A DNA stretch of 64,000 bases from Nitrospirota bacterium (GTDB taxonomy: Bacteria; JACPQY01), in assembly GCA_016190245.1 (NCBI GenBank), contig JACPQY010000060.1, forward strand, positions 112,443 through 176,442, given 5' to 3'. Below, piece after piece: positions 52,937 to 61,010 of the stretch. The position numbers and the translations under genes are program-made. The stretch's first letter is position 1. Each line of letters opens with the position of its first letter. The notes below the pieces were generated by a model. That model was not told the origin of the DNA and ran no database searches. It was given only the letters and a program-made list of their open reading frames with translations.

Positions 52937-53641
52937 CTACCCCGGCCCCAAACGGCCGGACCTCACGACACGAACCGCGGCATAGAACTTGGGCACGTAC
53001 TCCCGGGTTTGGAGCGGCAGCAGACCGGCCGCCCGCAGGCTCCAGAAATCCTCCGTCTCGCCGGCGGCCATAGCCGCCCTCACGCGGCCCTCACCGGCGT
53101 TGTAGGCCGCCAGCGCGAGATCCCAGGACTGGAAGCGGTCGTGCAAGTAACGCAGATAGGCGGCGGCGGCTCGCGTGGAGCGCCGGGGATCGAGCCGTTC
53201 GTCGAGGCCTTCCTCCACCCGCAGGCCCAGGCTTCTCGCCGTGGATTCCTTCATCTGCCAGAGCCCTCGTGCGCCGGCCGGTGACTCGGCGCGGTGATCG
53301 AAACCGCTCTCGATGAGGACGAGGTAGACGAGCCCGGGCGGCAGGCCTTCCTCGCAGAGTGCGTCGCGGATGGGGTCGAGGTAGTCGTCCGAGCGGGCGA
53401 GGCTGGATTCCATCTGCGGGCGTCCCTCCGGGGAGAGCCAGCGCTCGACATGGGTCTGAATCGCGGGGTGAGGAGGGATCGGCAGGCTGGGGCAGGCAAG
53501 GGTCCCCCGCGCGGCCGGCTCGGGCGCGGCGAGCGGCCCGGTGGCCGGTCCCACGCCGCAGAGCGCCAGCGTCGCGGCACACAGTGAGATGCGCGTGCGG
53601 CGTGATGAAAGACCCCCCCTCCGCGGCCTCCTCGCGGTCAT
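52937..53641 (-). CDS. MltD-like lytic transglycosylase
   Basis: About 234 residues from ATG 53641; GTG 53659 lies inside the promoter palindrome and is less likely. A signal-like segment (ISLCAATLALCGVGPATGPLAA) precedes an SLT domain with the catalytic Glu in LIESGFDHRAESPAGARGLWQM, then RRSTRAAAAYLRYLHDRF and LALAAYNAGEGRV. It cleaves peptidoglycan glycan strands. No LysM domain. Such enzymes may open the wall for flagella or recycle it. Confidence 0.88.
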   Translation of the reverse strand: MTARRPRRGGLSSRRTRISLCAATLALCGVGPATGPLAAPEPAARGTLACPSLPIPPHPAIQTHVERWLSPEGRPQMESSLARSDDYLDPIRDALCEEGLPPGLVYLVLIESGFDHRAESPAGARGLWQMKESTARSLGLRVEEGLDERLDPRRSTRAAAAYLRYLHDRFQSWDLALAAYNAGEGRVRAAMAAGETEDFWSLRAAGLLPLQTREYVPKFYAAVRVVRSGRLGPG

Positions 53642-53678
53642 GACGCAATGCGTTACCACGAATAACGCACTGTGTCAA
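53641..53678 (-). promoter_or_regulatory. Operator-like palindrome over the transglycosylase promoter
   Basis: TGACGCAATGCGTTA (53641-53655) and TAACGCACTGTGTCA (53663-53677) are inverted copies with 13 of 15 positions matching and a 7-base spacer. On the minus strand this contains TTGACA (53678-53673), 17 bases and TAACGC (53655-53650), placing the start of transcription about at the ATG. A dimeric repressor bound here would block the promoter. Confidence 0.55.
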
Positions 53679-53786
53679 GGGGCGTCGGCCTTGGTCCATG
53701 AACAACGCCGGATTCCCGAGCCAGGGGAGGGCACCTGTGCCTACGGAATAAGGAGAGACTACAGCGGCCGCGAAGGGTCTTGACGA

Positions 53787-56570
53787 CTACTTCACCTTCG
53801 ACAACTTCAGATCCGCCCTCGGTCCCAGGACCTCCAGTCCCGGGAGCAGTTGCGGCGTCTGGTCGCGGTTCTGGCGGCGGGCGATCTTCTGGACGTTCGG
53901 CTTGAGGTAATCGTACGCCTCGCCGACCGTCACCCAGCCGTCGCCGTCCTTGTCCGCCGCGCCGCGCAAACCCTTGAGGAAAAAATACGTGAACAGCCCA
54001 TGACTTCCCCCCTCATACGAGCCGGAGATCTCGCTCCCGGAGGCGGCCGTGAGAGCCACAATCTTGGAGGAGGGCGGAAGGGCCGAGTCCACTTTCGTCA
54101 CCAGCGGCCTCGCCCCTTTGGCGAGGACGGAACGCCCGCCGGCGCCGGAAAAACAGGAGTCCATCGCCACGATCACCTCCTTCGCAGGCAATTTCGAGAG
54201 CGCCGCGTAGAAGTCTTTGAGCGCCAATCCCGTGGTCTCCAGGAAGTTCGGGTCGCCATCGTAGGGCACCAGGTAGCCCCCGCCGGAGGCGGGGTCCGGC
54301 GCGCCGTGACCGGCGTAGAAGACGAGCAGCCTCGAATGCGCGTCCGTGTTCTTCGGCAACCACTCGTTCAGGTACTTCTGAATGCCGGACTTGGTGGCCT
54401 GAAGGCCGGTCAGTGCGATCACGTTTTCTTCCGGAAACCCCATGGACCTCACCAGGTATTTCTGGAGCGTCTTTGCGTCCCGCTCGGCAAAGTCCACCGC
54501 CGGCAGGCCGGGGTAGCGTTCGATCGCGATGAGCAGCGCAAAGGACTTCTCATCGCGCCTGGCCCGGCCGGAAGGAGGCTCGTCCACGGAGAGGTCGGCA
54601 GCCGGCTCGAGGGTCTCGAGGGTTTGCGGCGCGGAGTAGCGGATATCCAGGGAGGCCACCGGGCCTGCGGCGGCCCCGCCATCGGCGGGGTCAATCCGCA
54701 CCTGCGCCAACGATCGCTTGAGGGTCTCCTTGGTCGGAAGGGCGGCGTACGCCCGAGCGCTCACCTCGATCTCGGCCTGCGCGAAGGAAATCCGTCCACT
54801 GTCATCCAACGCGAAGCGGATCCTCGGAACGCCCTGCTTGAGATCCCGGTCGAACGCCTCAGCCCGGTCGTTCGCAACCCCCTCTTTCAGGACGAGATTC
54901 AACTGGAAGTCACCGGCGCGCTTGCCGGTGGGCTTCACCACACATGAAAAAAGACCCCGGTCGGGGTCGTACTGTGTCTCGGCGATCGCCGGCTCGCCGA
55001 ACACCGAATAGAGGGCGTTCTTGAGGGCCTCGGCCCTGAGCGCGGCCGGTGCCGGCCGAAGAAGCCGCCGGCTGTAGGCATCCGTCTCGGACTGATAATC
55101 GGCTTTCGCGCGGGCCACCCTTTCCCGGAAGTCGGCCGTCTTCTCGTACTTGCCTTGAGTCAGAACCGGAGGAACCGGCTTGCCTCCCGCAGACCCCTCA
55201 GCAAGCCGGCGGAGCTCATCCGCAAAGAGCTTCGAAAAAAGCTCAAAGCCGGTGAGGCCCTTATCAGCATTAACAACCGGCAATTGCCAGAGCTTGAGCG
55301 TATTGTCATCGCTTCCGGATAGGGCATAGCGGCCGTCCGGGGAAAAGGCGACAGAATTCACTGTGCCACTACGGAACACGTCACCATGGCCCTTGAACGT
55401 CCGCACCAAGTTTCCGGATCCCACGTCCCATAGCTTGAGCGTCTTGTCATCGCTCCCGGACAGGGCATAGCCTCCGTCCGGGGAGAAGGCGACGGACCGT
55501 ACCGTATCCCCGTACCCCTTGAACGTCCGCAGCAAGTTGCCCGATTCCACGTCCCAGAGCTTGAGTGTGTTGTCATAGCTTCCCGAAAGGGCGGTGCGCC
55601 CGTCCGGGGAGAAGGCGACGGAATTCACTATGCCACTACGGAACACGTCACCATGGCCCTTGAACGTCCGCAGCAAGTTGCCCGATTCCACGTCCCAGAG
55701 CTTGAGCGTCTTGTCATCGCTCCCGGACAGGGCATAGCGCCCGTCCGGGGAGAAGGCGACGGAGTAGACAGTGCTACCATGGCCCTTGAACGTCCTGAGC
55801 CCGTCTTCGCGGGAAGGACGCAAATCGGTCGCTTCGTAGACAGCGCTGCCATGGCCCTTGAACGTCCGCACCAAGTTGCCCGATCCCATGTCCCAGAGCT
55901 TGAGCGTCTTGTCATCGCTCCCGGATAGGGCATAGCGCCCGTCCGGGGAGAAGGCGACGGACCGTACCGTATCCCCGTGCCCCTTGAACGTTCGCACCAG
56001 GTTGCCGGTTCCTACGTCCCAGAGCTTGAGCGTCCAGTCCCAGCCTCCCGACAGGGCGGTGCGCCCGTCCGGGGAGAAGGCGACGGAGTAGACAGCGCTA
56101 CCATGGCTCTTGAACGTCCGCACCAAGTTGCCCGATCCCACGTCCCAGAGCTTGAGCGTATTGTCATCGCTCCCGGATAGGGCATAGCGCCCGTCCGGGG
56201 AGAAGGCGACGGACCGTACCGAATCCCCGTGCCCCTTGAATGTTCGTTCTTCCCGGAACAAGTCGTGATCGTCGGCCCCCGGCTCCCAGGTGATGCCCGC
56301 CACGCGATCGGTGGGCAGGCCCTGACCCTCCCCCGTCAAGGGGGAGGGGATTCTATCTTCTGTCCCTTCCCCCCCGGAGGGGGAATCCGCCCGTGGCGGA
56401 GAGGATGGGGGGGATCCCCCGGTTTCTCTCTCAATCTCCTCATCCGCCTGCCGCGCCCTCTGTCGCGTTTCATCGAGGACGGGCCTCGGCTGCGCGCAAC
56501 CCGCAGCGACGGTGGCCGCCGAAATCAAGAGTGCGAAGAAGAACGCCGGTACTGCGCATTCCCCCCCCAC
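53787..56570 (-). CDS. WD40-propeller / caspase-like (C14) lipoprotein
   Basis: 927 residues from GTG 56570. The hydrophobic start ends in the lipobox VAAGC (Cys25), although the N-terminus has no basic residue. A Pro/Ser-rich linker follows. Seven full WD40 repeats, near identical in sequence (RTFKGHGD, SVAFSPDGRYALSGSDD, TLKLWD), plus one truncated repeat span about residues 107-433. After a connecting region comes a caspase-like domain with His755 in YAGHGAPDP and Cys806 in MDSCFSGAGG, and near the C-terminus a calcium-loop-like DKDGDGWVTVGE. It probably acts as a surface or periplasmic sensor-protease. Confidence 0.88.
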   Translation of the reverse strand: MGGECAVPAFFFALLISAATVAAGCAQPRPVLDETRQRARQADEEIERETGGSPPSSPPRADSPSGGEGTEDRIPSPLTGEGQGLPTDRVAGITWEPGADDHDLFREERTFKGHGDSVRSVAFSPDGRYALSGSDDNTLKLWDVGSGNLVRTFKSHGSAVYSVAFSPDGRTALSGGWDWTLKLWDVGTGNLVRTFKGHGDTVRSVAFSPDGRYALSGSDDKTLKLWDMGSGNLVRTFKGHGSAVYEATDLRPSREDGLRTFKGHGSTVYSVAFSPDGRYALSGSDDKTLKLWDVESGNLLRTFKGHGDVFRSGIVNSVAFSPDGRTALSGSYDNTLKLWDVESGNLLRTFKGYGDTVRSVAFSPDGGYALSGSDDKTLKLWDVGSGNLVRTFKGHGDVFRSGTVNSVAFSPDGRYALSGSDDNTLKLWQLPVVNADKGLTGFELFSKLFADELRRLAEGSAGGKPVPPVLTQGKYEKTADFRERVARAKADYQSETDAYSRRLLRPAPAALRAEALKNALYSVFGEPAIAETQYDPDRGLFSCVVKPTGKRAGDFQLNLVLKEGVANDRAEAFDRDLKQGVPRIRFALDDSGRISFAQAEIEVSARAYAALPTKETLKRSLAQVRIDPADGGAAAGPVASLDIRYSAPQTLETLEPAADLSVDEPPSGRARRDEKSFALLIAIERYPGLPAVDFAERDAKTLQKYLVRSMGFPEENVIALTGLQATKSGIQKYLNEWLPKNTDAHSRLLVFYAGHGAPDPASGGGYLVPYDGDPNFLETTGLALKDFYAALSKLPAKEVIVAMDSCFSGAGGRSVLAKGARPLVTKVDSALPPSSKIVALTAASGSEISGSYEGGSHGLFTYFFLKGLRGAADKDGDGWVTVGEAYDYLKPNVQKIARRQNRDQTPQLLPGLEVLGPRADLKLSKVK
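56326..56400. repeat. Three palindromes in the WD40/caspase linker
   Basis: CCCTCCCCC-GTCAA-GGGGGAGGG (56326-56348), a TTCCCCC/GGGGGAA hairpin near 56366-56384 and TCCGCC-CGT-GGCGGA (56386-56400). They encode the low-complexity linker SPPRADSPSGGEGTED and SPLTGEGQG of the lipoprotein. Confidence 0.65.
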
Positions 56571-56575
56571 CTTTG

Positions 56576-56600
56576 CCCTCCCCCTCGATGGGGGGAGGGG
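56576..56600. repeat. Palindrome just upstream of the WD40/caspase start
   Basis: CCCTCCCCC-TCGAT-GGGGGGAGGG lies 6 bases before the GTG start of the WD40/caspase gene, between it and the DUF2283 gene. Same type as 56326-56348. It may have replaced the original 5' end. Confidence 0.55.
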
Positions 56601-56625
56601 ATTACCGAGCGCCGTCAAACTTTCT

Positions 56626-56844
56626 CTACGAGGCGGCGAGATCAAGGGGCATCTCCACGCCGAGCGTTGCAATGTCCGACAGGGACATCCGCGTGCTTGC
56701 TTCCAAAATCTCGATTCCCAGCAAGCTGCCATCCTTCCCGATGTCCAGGACAATCCCCTCCTCAACCTCCTTGTTACGGGCAAATTCGCCCTCTTTCAGG
56801 GTGATATATGCGGCATCGGCCTTGGTGTCGTAGCTGATTTTCAT
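56626..56844 (-). CDS. DUF2283 small protein (possible antitoxin)
   Basis: 72 residues from ATG 56844, with GGGGGGAAGC upstream. The DUF2283 pattern MKISYDTKADAAYITL, GIVLDIGKDGSLLGIEIL is clear. The start overlaps the stop of the DUF4258 gene (ATGA). DUF2283 genes are commonly paired with DUF4258 genes, and such pairs are proposed toxin-antitoxin modules; DUF2283 would be the antitoxin. Confidence 0.82.
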   Translation of the reverse strand: MKISYDTKADAAYITLKEGEFARNKEVEEGIVLDIGKDGSLLGIEILEASTRMSLSDIATLGVEMPLDLAAS

Positions 56845-57062
56845 GCTTCCCCCCACATGGCGGTGATGATAACACGGCCGTCATTTTCCTCAACGTAGAC
56901 CACCTTCAGGACTCGATTTCCGAACTCCCTGTATGCAAGCGTGCGGTCTTGGTAACCATGACCCCGGCGGTCCGGCTGCGTAGGCGCCTCACGTATCATT
57001 TCTTCAGAGATTCCACGTTTCCTGCACCTAAGTCGGGCGTGCTGAGTCAGGAACAGTTTCAT
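56841..57062 (-). CDS. DUF4258 small protein (possible toxin)
   Basis: 73 residues. DUF4258 features are HARLRCRKRGISEEMI and a beta hairpin NRVLKVVYVEENDGRVIITA. The fold resembles RelE/BrnT-like RNase toxins. A TAGGTT ends 6 bases before the ATG, so it may be leaderless. It overlaps the DUF2283 gene by 4 bases. The pair sits between the two caspase-associated lipoprotein genes. Confidence 0.8.
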   Translation of the reverse strand: MKLFLTQHARLRCRKRGISEEMIREAPTQPDRRGHGYQDRTLAYREFGNRVLKVVYVEENDGRVIITAMWGEA

Positions 57063-57068
57063 AGAAAC

Positions 57069-57097
57069 AACCTACCGCCCTCACTTCGCGCGGATAA
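57069..57097 (-). promoter_or_regulatory. Leaderless-type promoter of the DUF4258/DUF2283 pair
   Basis: Minus-strand TTATCC, 17 bases, TAGGTT (57074-57069), then 6 bases to ATG 57062. The -35 is weak (3 of 6). Confidence 0.4.
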
Positions 57098-58265
57098 CGA
57101 AAGCGGCGCTGTCCTCGGCCCACTCGACGTCCTCCGCCACCAATTGTCTGAACCATTCACCCAGCTTGCCCGGGCGCGAAGCGTAGGATTCCCGGTGCGC
57201 CGCTTCAGCGGAGGGCGCCGCGGTGCCGTCCTGAAAGAGATGATCCATTCGCGTCTTGAAGGCCACGACGCGCAGCACCTCCGCAGAAACGGGTTCGCCC
57301 GGCGGCAATTCGGCTTTCAAGCGGATGCCCATGTTTCGCAACCGCAAATCCGGATAGGTGATGGAACGGGACGGTGTCGTGCAATTCTCAGGGGCATGCG
57401 CATTCGGAAAGACGAGCGCCCAATCGCCCTCCTGGGCCACGTTCAGCAGGTAGACGCAGGCCTCGCGCGTGACGGTGATCGTGGCAATGGCGTCGTCGCC
57501 GTTCACGAAGTTCTGCTTGTTCAGATCCAGCATCACGCGAAAGCCCTTGTCCATCCGATCCGGCCGGCGCGCGATGCAGGCTCGGAGCCGCACCACGTAT
57601 TGCATCCGGCCCCCGGAAATCGCCACGGGCTTCGCCTCCAGGATTTCCTCGCCGAGGATCAGTCCGGATTGAGTGCTGGAAATGAGACTCTCGACCAGCA
57701 CCTGCTGCCCAGCCAGCCCCTCCTGCTCGAAGATCGCGTCGCGCGCTCGAATCTCGTAGCCCAGGACGTCCTTGATCGCCTGCTTTCTTGCCAGGGCCAT
57801 GGCCCTTCCCCTGGCCTGATAGGGAGTATCCTGCTCCCCGAAATCGACCGTGCCCTCGGCCTCCTTGCTGAGGCAGGGTTCCGATTTGGAAGATTTGGGC
57901 GCGGGCGGCGCCATGGGAGCCGGGATGGGAGGCTGCCGCGGGGTGGTACCCTCCGCGGCCATCCGTGGCGCTCCCGCCTTCGCGAAGCCCGCTTCGGCGG
58001 GCGAAGGAAGGCCGGGTACCGTTTGCCTTCCCGGCACGGCCGATTCCTGGGGTGATGTACTCGCAGGGGCTTTCCCGTTTCCCGCTTCCACTCTCCGATC
58101 AAGATCTCGATCGGCCGCGCTTGCCCCTTGACGAACTTCCTGGTGTTCCGGTTTCGGCCCGCTTGAAGCGCAGCCTCCCGGGAGAAACAAGACGATGGAT
58201 ACGACCCAGGCGAGAGGGCAACGCGTCCGACAATCCTTCCGGAGATCCTTCGTAGAGCGGTGCAT
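57081..58265 (-). CDS. DUF4384 lipoprotein
   Basis: 394 residues from ATG 58265. ATG 58292 is rejected because it lies between the -35 and -10. The basic start and hydrophobic segment end at a lipobox (LPGGC). A long Pro/Ala-rich linker leads to a domain with DTPYQARGRAMALARKQAIK and LISSTQSGLILGEEILE, like the N-terminal domain of FlgT/FlgP-type proteins, then DUF4384 (VMLDLNKQNFVNGDDAIATI, ACVYLLNVAQEGDWALVFPN). DUF4384 is often fused to caspase-like domains; here a caspase-like lipoprotein is encoded just downstream. Confidence 0.8.
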   Translation of the reverse strand: MHRSTKDLRKDCRTRCPLAWVVSIVLFLPGGCASSGPKPEHQEVRQGASAADRDLDRRVEAGNGKAPASTSPQESAVPGRQTVPGLPSPAEAGFAKAGAPRMAAEGTTPRQPPIPAPMAPPAPKSSKSEPCLSKEAEGTVDFGEQDTPYQARGRAMALARKQAIKDVLGYEIRARDAIFEQEGLAGQQVLVESLISSTQSGLILGEEILEAKPVAISGGRMQYVVRLRACIARRPDRMDKGFRVMLDLNKQNFVNGDDAIATITVTREACVYLLNVAQEGDWALVFPNAHAPENCTTPSRSITYPDLRLRNMGIRLKAELPPGEPVSAEVLRVVAFKTRMDHLFQDGTAAPSAEAAHRESYASRPGKLGEWFRQLVAEDVEWAEDSAAFVIRAK

Positions 58266-58277
58266 GCCGCCGTCCGG

Positions 58278-58306
58278 AGTAAACCCACTCATCTTGGGTT
58301 TGTCAA
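58278..58306 (-). promoter_or_regulatory. Promoter of the DUF4384 lipoprotein gene
   Basis: Minus-strand TTGACA (58306-58301), a 17-base spacer and TTTACT (58283-58278). It points to ATG 58265, 12 bases further, as the start. Confidence 0.55.
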
Positions 58307-58361
58307 TTCTCCGGCGGGACGGCCTCCGGTGGCGGCTCGGTGAGGCCCGCCCCAAACGGGG

Positions 58362-58390
58362 TTGACACTGCCGGTCCGTGCTGCTACAGA
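58362..58390 (+). promoter_or_regulatory. rpsF operon promoter
   Basis: TTGACA (58362-58367), 17 bases, TACAGA (58385-58390). The start codon GTG 58398 is 7 bases after the -10, so transcription would begin at or next to it. Confidence 0.65.
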
Positions 58391-58397
58391 AGAGGGC

Positions 58398-58763
58398 GTG
58401 AGTAACGGTCTCTACGAGACGATGATGATCATGGACCCGCACACCCCCGAGGGTGAAGGCAAGGCCGTGGACCGCGTCCGCCGCCTGCTCACGCGCCCGG
58501 AGGGGTCGAAGATTCTCAAGGAAGAGGACTGGGGCGTCCGGGAGTTGAGCTATCGCATCGGTCGGGTCGAGAAGGGCCGGTACTGGATCATCGTGCACGA
58601 GGCGCCCCCGGACGTCATGGCGGCGCTGCGGGCCGATCTGAAACTGGTCGAGGGCGTGGTGCGCTTCCTCACACTCAGGTTGGATGAGAAGGCCTGGGCG
58701 CGCCGCCAGGCCGCTCCGGCGAGCACTGGTGAGCGGCCCGTCGAGGCGCCGGCGGCGGCCTAA
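58398..58763 (+). CDS. rpsF: 30S ribosomal protein S6
   Basis: 121 residues from GTG 58398. The usual S6 opening YETMMIMDPHTPEGE fits this start and lies after the promoter. The ferredoxin-like fold (ILKEEDWGVRELSYRIGRVEKGRYWIIV, split here) and Ala-rich tail are normal. S6 binds S18 in the 30S platform. First gene of the operon with ssb, rpsR, DUF2232 and rplI. Confidence 0.95.
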   Translation: MSNGLYETMMIMDPHTPEGEGKAVDRVRRLLTRPEGSKILKEEDWGVRELSYRIGRVEKGRYWIIVHEAPPDVMAALRADLKLVEGVVRFLTLRLDEKAWARRQAAPASTGERPVEAPAAA

Positions 58764-58766
58764 GGC

Positions 58767-59216
58767 GTGGCGAGCTACAGCAAGGTGATCCTGATAGGCA
58801 ACCTCACCCGTGCGCCCGAGCTGCGGTTCTCGGCGGGCGGGACGGCTGTGGCCAAGCTCGGCGTGGCGGTGAACCACCGCTTCAAGAAAAACGATCAGAC
58901 CGTGGATGAGGCAAGCTTCTTCGACGTGGTCGTCTTCGGCAAGCAGGCGGAAGTGTGCTCCGAGTATCTGGGCAAGGGCCGCAGCGTTCTCGTCGAGGGC
59001 CGCCTGCGCCAGCAACGGTGGGAGAAAGACGGGCAGAAACGTTCCAAGGTGGAGATCGTGGCGGACCGCGTCCGTTTCATGGGACCGGCTCGCGGTCAGG
59101 CAGAGGCAGGCGGGCCTCCCGCAGAAGTGCACGAGGACGAAATCGGGGCTGCTGCCGCCCCGGCGCCGCCGGTGGCGGAGGAAGAGGCCCCGGTGGACGA
59201 AGACATTCCATTCTGA
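58767..59216 (+). CDS. ssb: Single-stranded DNA-binding protein
   Basis: 149 residues. The OB fold (YSKVILIGNLTRAPELRF, VAKLGVAVNHRFKK, ASFFDVVVFGKQAE, GRSVLVEGRLRQQRW) is followed by an Ala/Pro/Glu-rich tail and the partner-binding tip DEDIPF. It covers ssDNA at forks. GTG start 3 bases after rpsF. Confidence 0.96.
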   Translation: MASYSKVILIGNLTRAPELRFSAGGTAVAKLGVAVNHRFKKNDQTVDEASFFDVVVFGKQAEVCSEYLGKGRSVLVEGRLRQQRWEKDGQKRSKVEIVADRVRFMGPARGQAEAGGPPAEVHEDEIGAAAAPAPPVAEEEAPVDEDIPF

Positions 59217-59224
59217 GGTGAAGC

Positions 59225-59539
59225 ATGGGATTTTTTGGGCGAGGCAGGGGAAAGGGTAAGGGTCGAAAGGGCCCTCGGCGGCCGAGCGCCCGGCGGGGAA
59301 GGGGTCGGTCCTTTCGTCGCTGTCGGTTCTGCGCGGATCCCAACCTCGAGATCGACTACAAGAACGTCCACATGTTGCGCACGTTCCTGACCGAACGGTA
59401 CAAGATCGTCTCCTCGCGCCAGTCCAGGGTTTGCGTCTGGCACCAGCGCAAGCTCAACATCGCGATCCGTCGGGCCCGGATGATGGCGTTGCTGCCGTTC
59501 ACGATCAGCAACCGCCTGCCGCCCGATGTCCTCGGCTGA
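59225..59539 (+). CDS. rpsR: 30S ribosomal protein S18
   Basis: 104 residues with a Gly/Arg-rich N-terminal extension. Conserved CRFCADPNLEIDYKNVHML (a zinc-type Cys pair), LRTFLTERYKIVSSRQSRV and HQRKLNIAIRRARMMALLPF. Partner of S6. It overlaps the next gene by 14 bases. Confidence 0.96.
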   Translation: MGFFGRGRGKGKGRKGPRRPSARRGRGRSFRRCRFCADPNLEIDYKNVHMLRTFLTERYKIVSSRQSRVCVWHQRKLNIAIRRARMMALLPFTISNRLPPDVLG

Positions 59540-60527
59540 GGCGACCCCCGCAGACGCCCGCCCGGACGATCCGGGAGGCGCGAGTCTGTTCGCGTCTCTC
59601 CTTGGAGCGGTGGCCGGGACGAGCGTGGTGTGGCTCGCAACGGCCCGCGTTCCTCTGGCGCTCAAACCGGCCCTCGCGTGCCTCGTTCCGGTGATCGTCC
59701 TCCAGGCCGCGCGCGCCGCGGGCCGCTTCGACGTCGCCCCCCTCTCCGTGCTGGCCGCGTGCGCGGTGGTGGCCGCGCTGGACGGACCGCTTCCCGGGGT
59801 CGGCCTGGCCCTCACGCTCGGTCTCCTCTCGGTGTTCCTCGCCCGGGCCATCCTCCGCCGCAGCGCGCCGCCTGATGCACTCTGGCTCGCGGTGGCCGGG
59901 GTGACCTTCATTCACGCCGTCGCGTGGATCGGCCTCTCCGCTGCGTCCTGGGCGGGGCTTCCGATCGGCCCGGAGGCCATCGCCCGACTCTGGCCCGATG
60001 CCCCGGCGGAGCCGGCCGAGTGGATGCCGCCCCTCGGGCTCGAACCCGGACCTTGGAGCGCGGATCGGCAGCGTGTGCTGGCGGAGGTACTGAAAAAGTT
60101 CGGGCCGGCCCTCGCCGTGGTGGACCTGGCGGTGGTCGGGGGAATTGCGCTCAGACTGACGCAGGCCCTGGGCGCTCTTCGTCTCGGACCGCCGGGACTT
60201 TCCTGGGTGCCGGGGGAGTGGCGCGCCCCCTCGCTGGCTCTGTGGGGTTTCATCATCGCGGGCGGACTCGTTGGGCTGGGACCCGATCAGGCCCGGGACG
60301 CCGCGTGGAACGGCGTGGCCCTTCTCCTCTTCGTCTTCCTCCTCCAGGGGATTTCCATCGTCGCCTTCTACCTGCGCAAGGTCGGCGTGCCGCCCCTCGT
60401 GCGCGGGCTGGTGGTGGTGCTCCTCGTGCTCCAGCTTCCCCTGGCCGCGGCGCTGGCGCTTCTCGGACTTTTCGACTATTGGTTGGACGTGCGGCGTTTC
60501 GGCCGCGTTCAGGAACCGGAGGCATGA
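59526..60527 (+). CDS. DUF2232 membrane protein (YybS-like)
   Basis: 333 residues, about eight to nine hydrophobic helices (such as LFASLLGAVAGTSVVWLA and GVALLLFVFLLQGISIVAFY). The C-terminal part (FVFLLQGISIVAFYLRK, FDYWLDVRRFGR) fits DUF2232. Its place between rpsR and rplI is a recurring arrangement in deltaproteobacteria-like genomes. Function unknown. Confidence 0.8.
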   Translation: MSSAEATPADARPDDPGGASLFASLLGAVAGTSVVWLATARVPLALKPALACLVPVIVLQAARAAGRFDVAPLSVLAACAVVAALDGPLPGVGLALTLGLLSVFLARAILRRSAPPDALWLAVAGVTFIHAVAWIGLSAASWAGLPIGPEAIARLWPDAPAEPAEWMPPLGLEPGPWSADRQRVLAEVLKKFGPALAVVDLAVVGGIALRLTQALGALRLGPPGLSWVPGEWRAPSLALWGFIIAGGLVGLGPDQARDAAWNGVALLLFVFLLQGISIVAFYLRKVGVPPLVRGLVVVLLVLQLPLAAALALLGLFDYWLDVRRFGRVQEPEA

Positions 60528-60543
60528 CCCAAGGGAGGATCGC

Positions 60544-60987
60544 ATGGAAGTCATCCTGCAGCAGTTCGTTGAGAACCTGGGAAAACCCGGCGACGTCGTA
60601 AAGGTGCGCGCGGGCTTCGCCCGCAACTACCTCATCCCGCGCGGCTTGGCTGCGCCGGCGACCCCGAAGCACGTCCGCAAGATGCAGCACGTCCGCCGCG
60701 GCATCGAATCCGCCGCAAAGAAAGCCTTGGAGGCCGCGCGCGCCCTTGCGGCCAAGATCGGGGAGAAACCGATCCCGCTGAAGGTCAAGGTGGGCGAGCA
60801 GGGCAAGCTGTACGGATCCGTGACGGTACGCGACATCGAAGAGGCGCTCGGCGCGGGCGGGATCACCGTGGACCGCCGCGCCATCCATCTGCCCGAGCCC
60901 ATCAAAGCCCTTGGCGATCAAACGGTCGAAATCCGCCTGCACCCTGAAGTGACCGCCCGGGCCACGATCTCCGTCGTCGCCCAGTAG
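60544..60987 (+). CDS. rplI: 50S ribosomal protein L9
   Basis: 147 residues from ATG 60544 with GGGAGG upstream. MEVILQQFVENLGKPGDVVKV-type opening (shortened), VRAGFARNYLIPRGLA, then the linking helix and C-terminal domain (GKLYGSVTVRDIEEAL). Longer starts would lie in the DUF2232 gene. Confidence 0.96.
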   Translation: MEVILQQFVENLGKPGDVVKVRAGFARNYLIPRGLAAPATPKHVRKMQHVRRGIESAAKKALEAARALAAKIGEKPIPLKVKVGEQGKLYGSVTVRDIEEALGAGGITVDRRAIHLPEPIKALGDQTVEIRLHPEVTARATISVVAQ

Positions 60988-61010
60988 CCCCGTCAGGGAC
61001 CTCCGTCCGA

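Noticed and set aside
55270..56250. Regularly spaced repeats that could suggest a CRISPR array
   Set aside because: The period is over 100 bases, the repeats are in frame and encode WD40 blades, and no cas gene is present.
56571..56783. N-terminal extension of the WD40/caspase ORF
   Set aside because: It overlaps the DUF2283 gene in another frame and has no signal-peptide features; the lipoprotein signal begins at about 56570.
58266..59132. Long N-terminal extension of the DUF4384 ORF running back through rpsF and ssb
   Set aside because: It is antisense to certain ribosomal and ssb genes; a promoter and lipoprotein signal mark the start at 58265.
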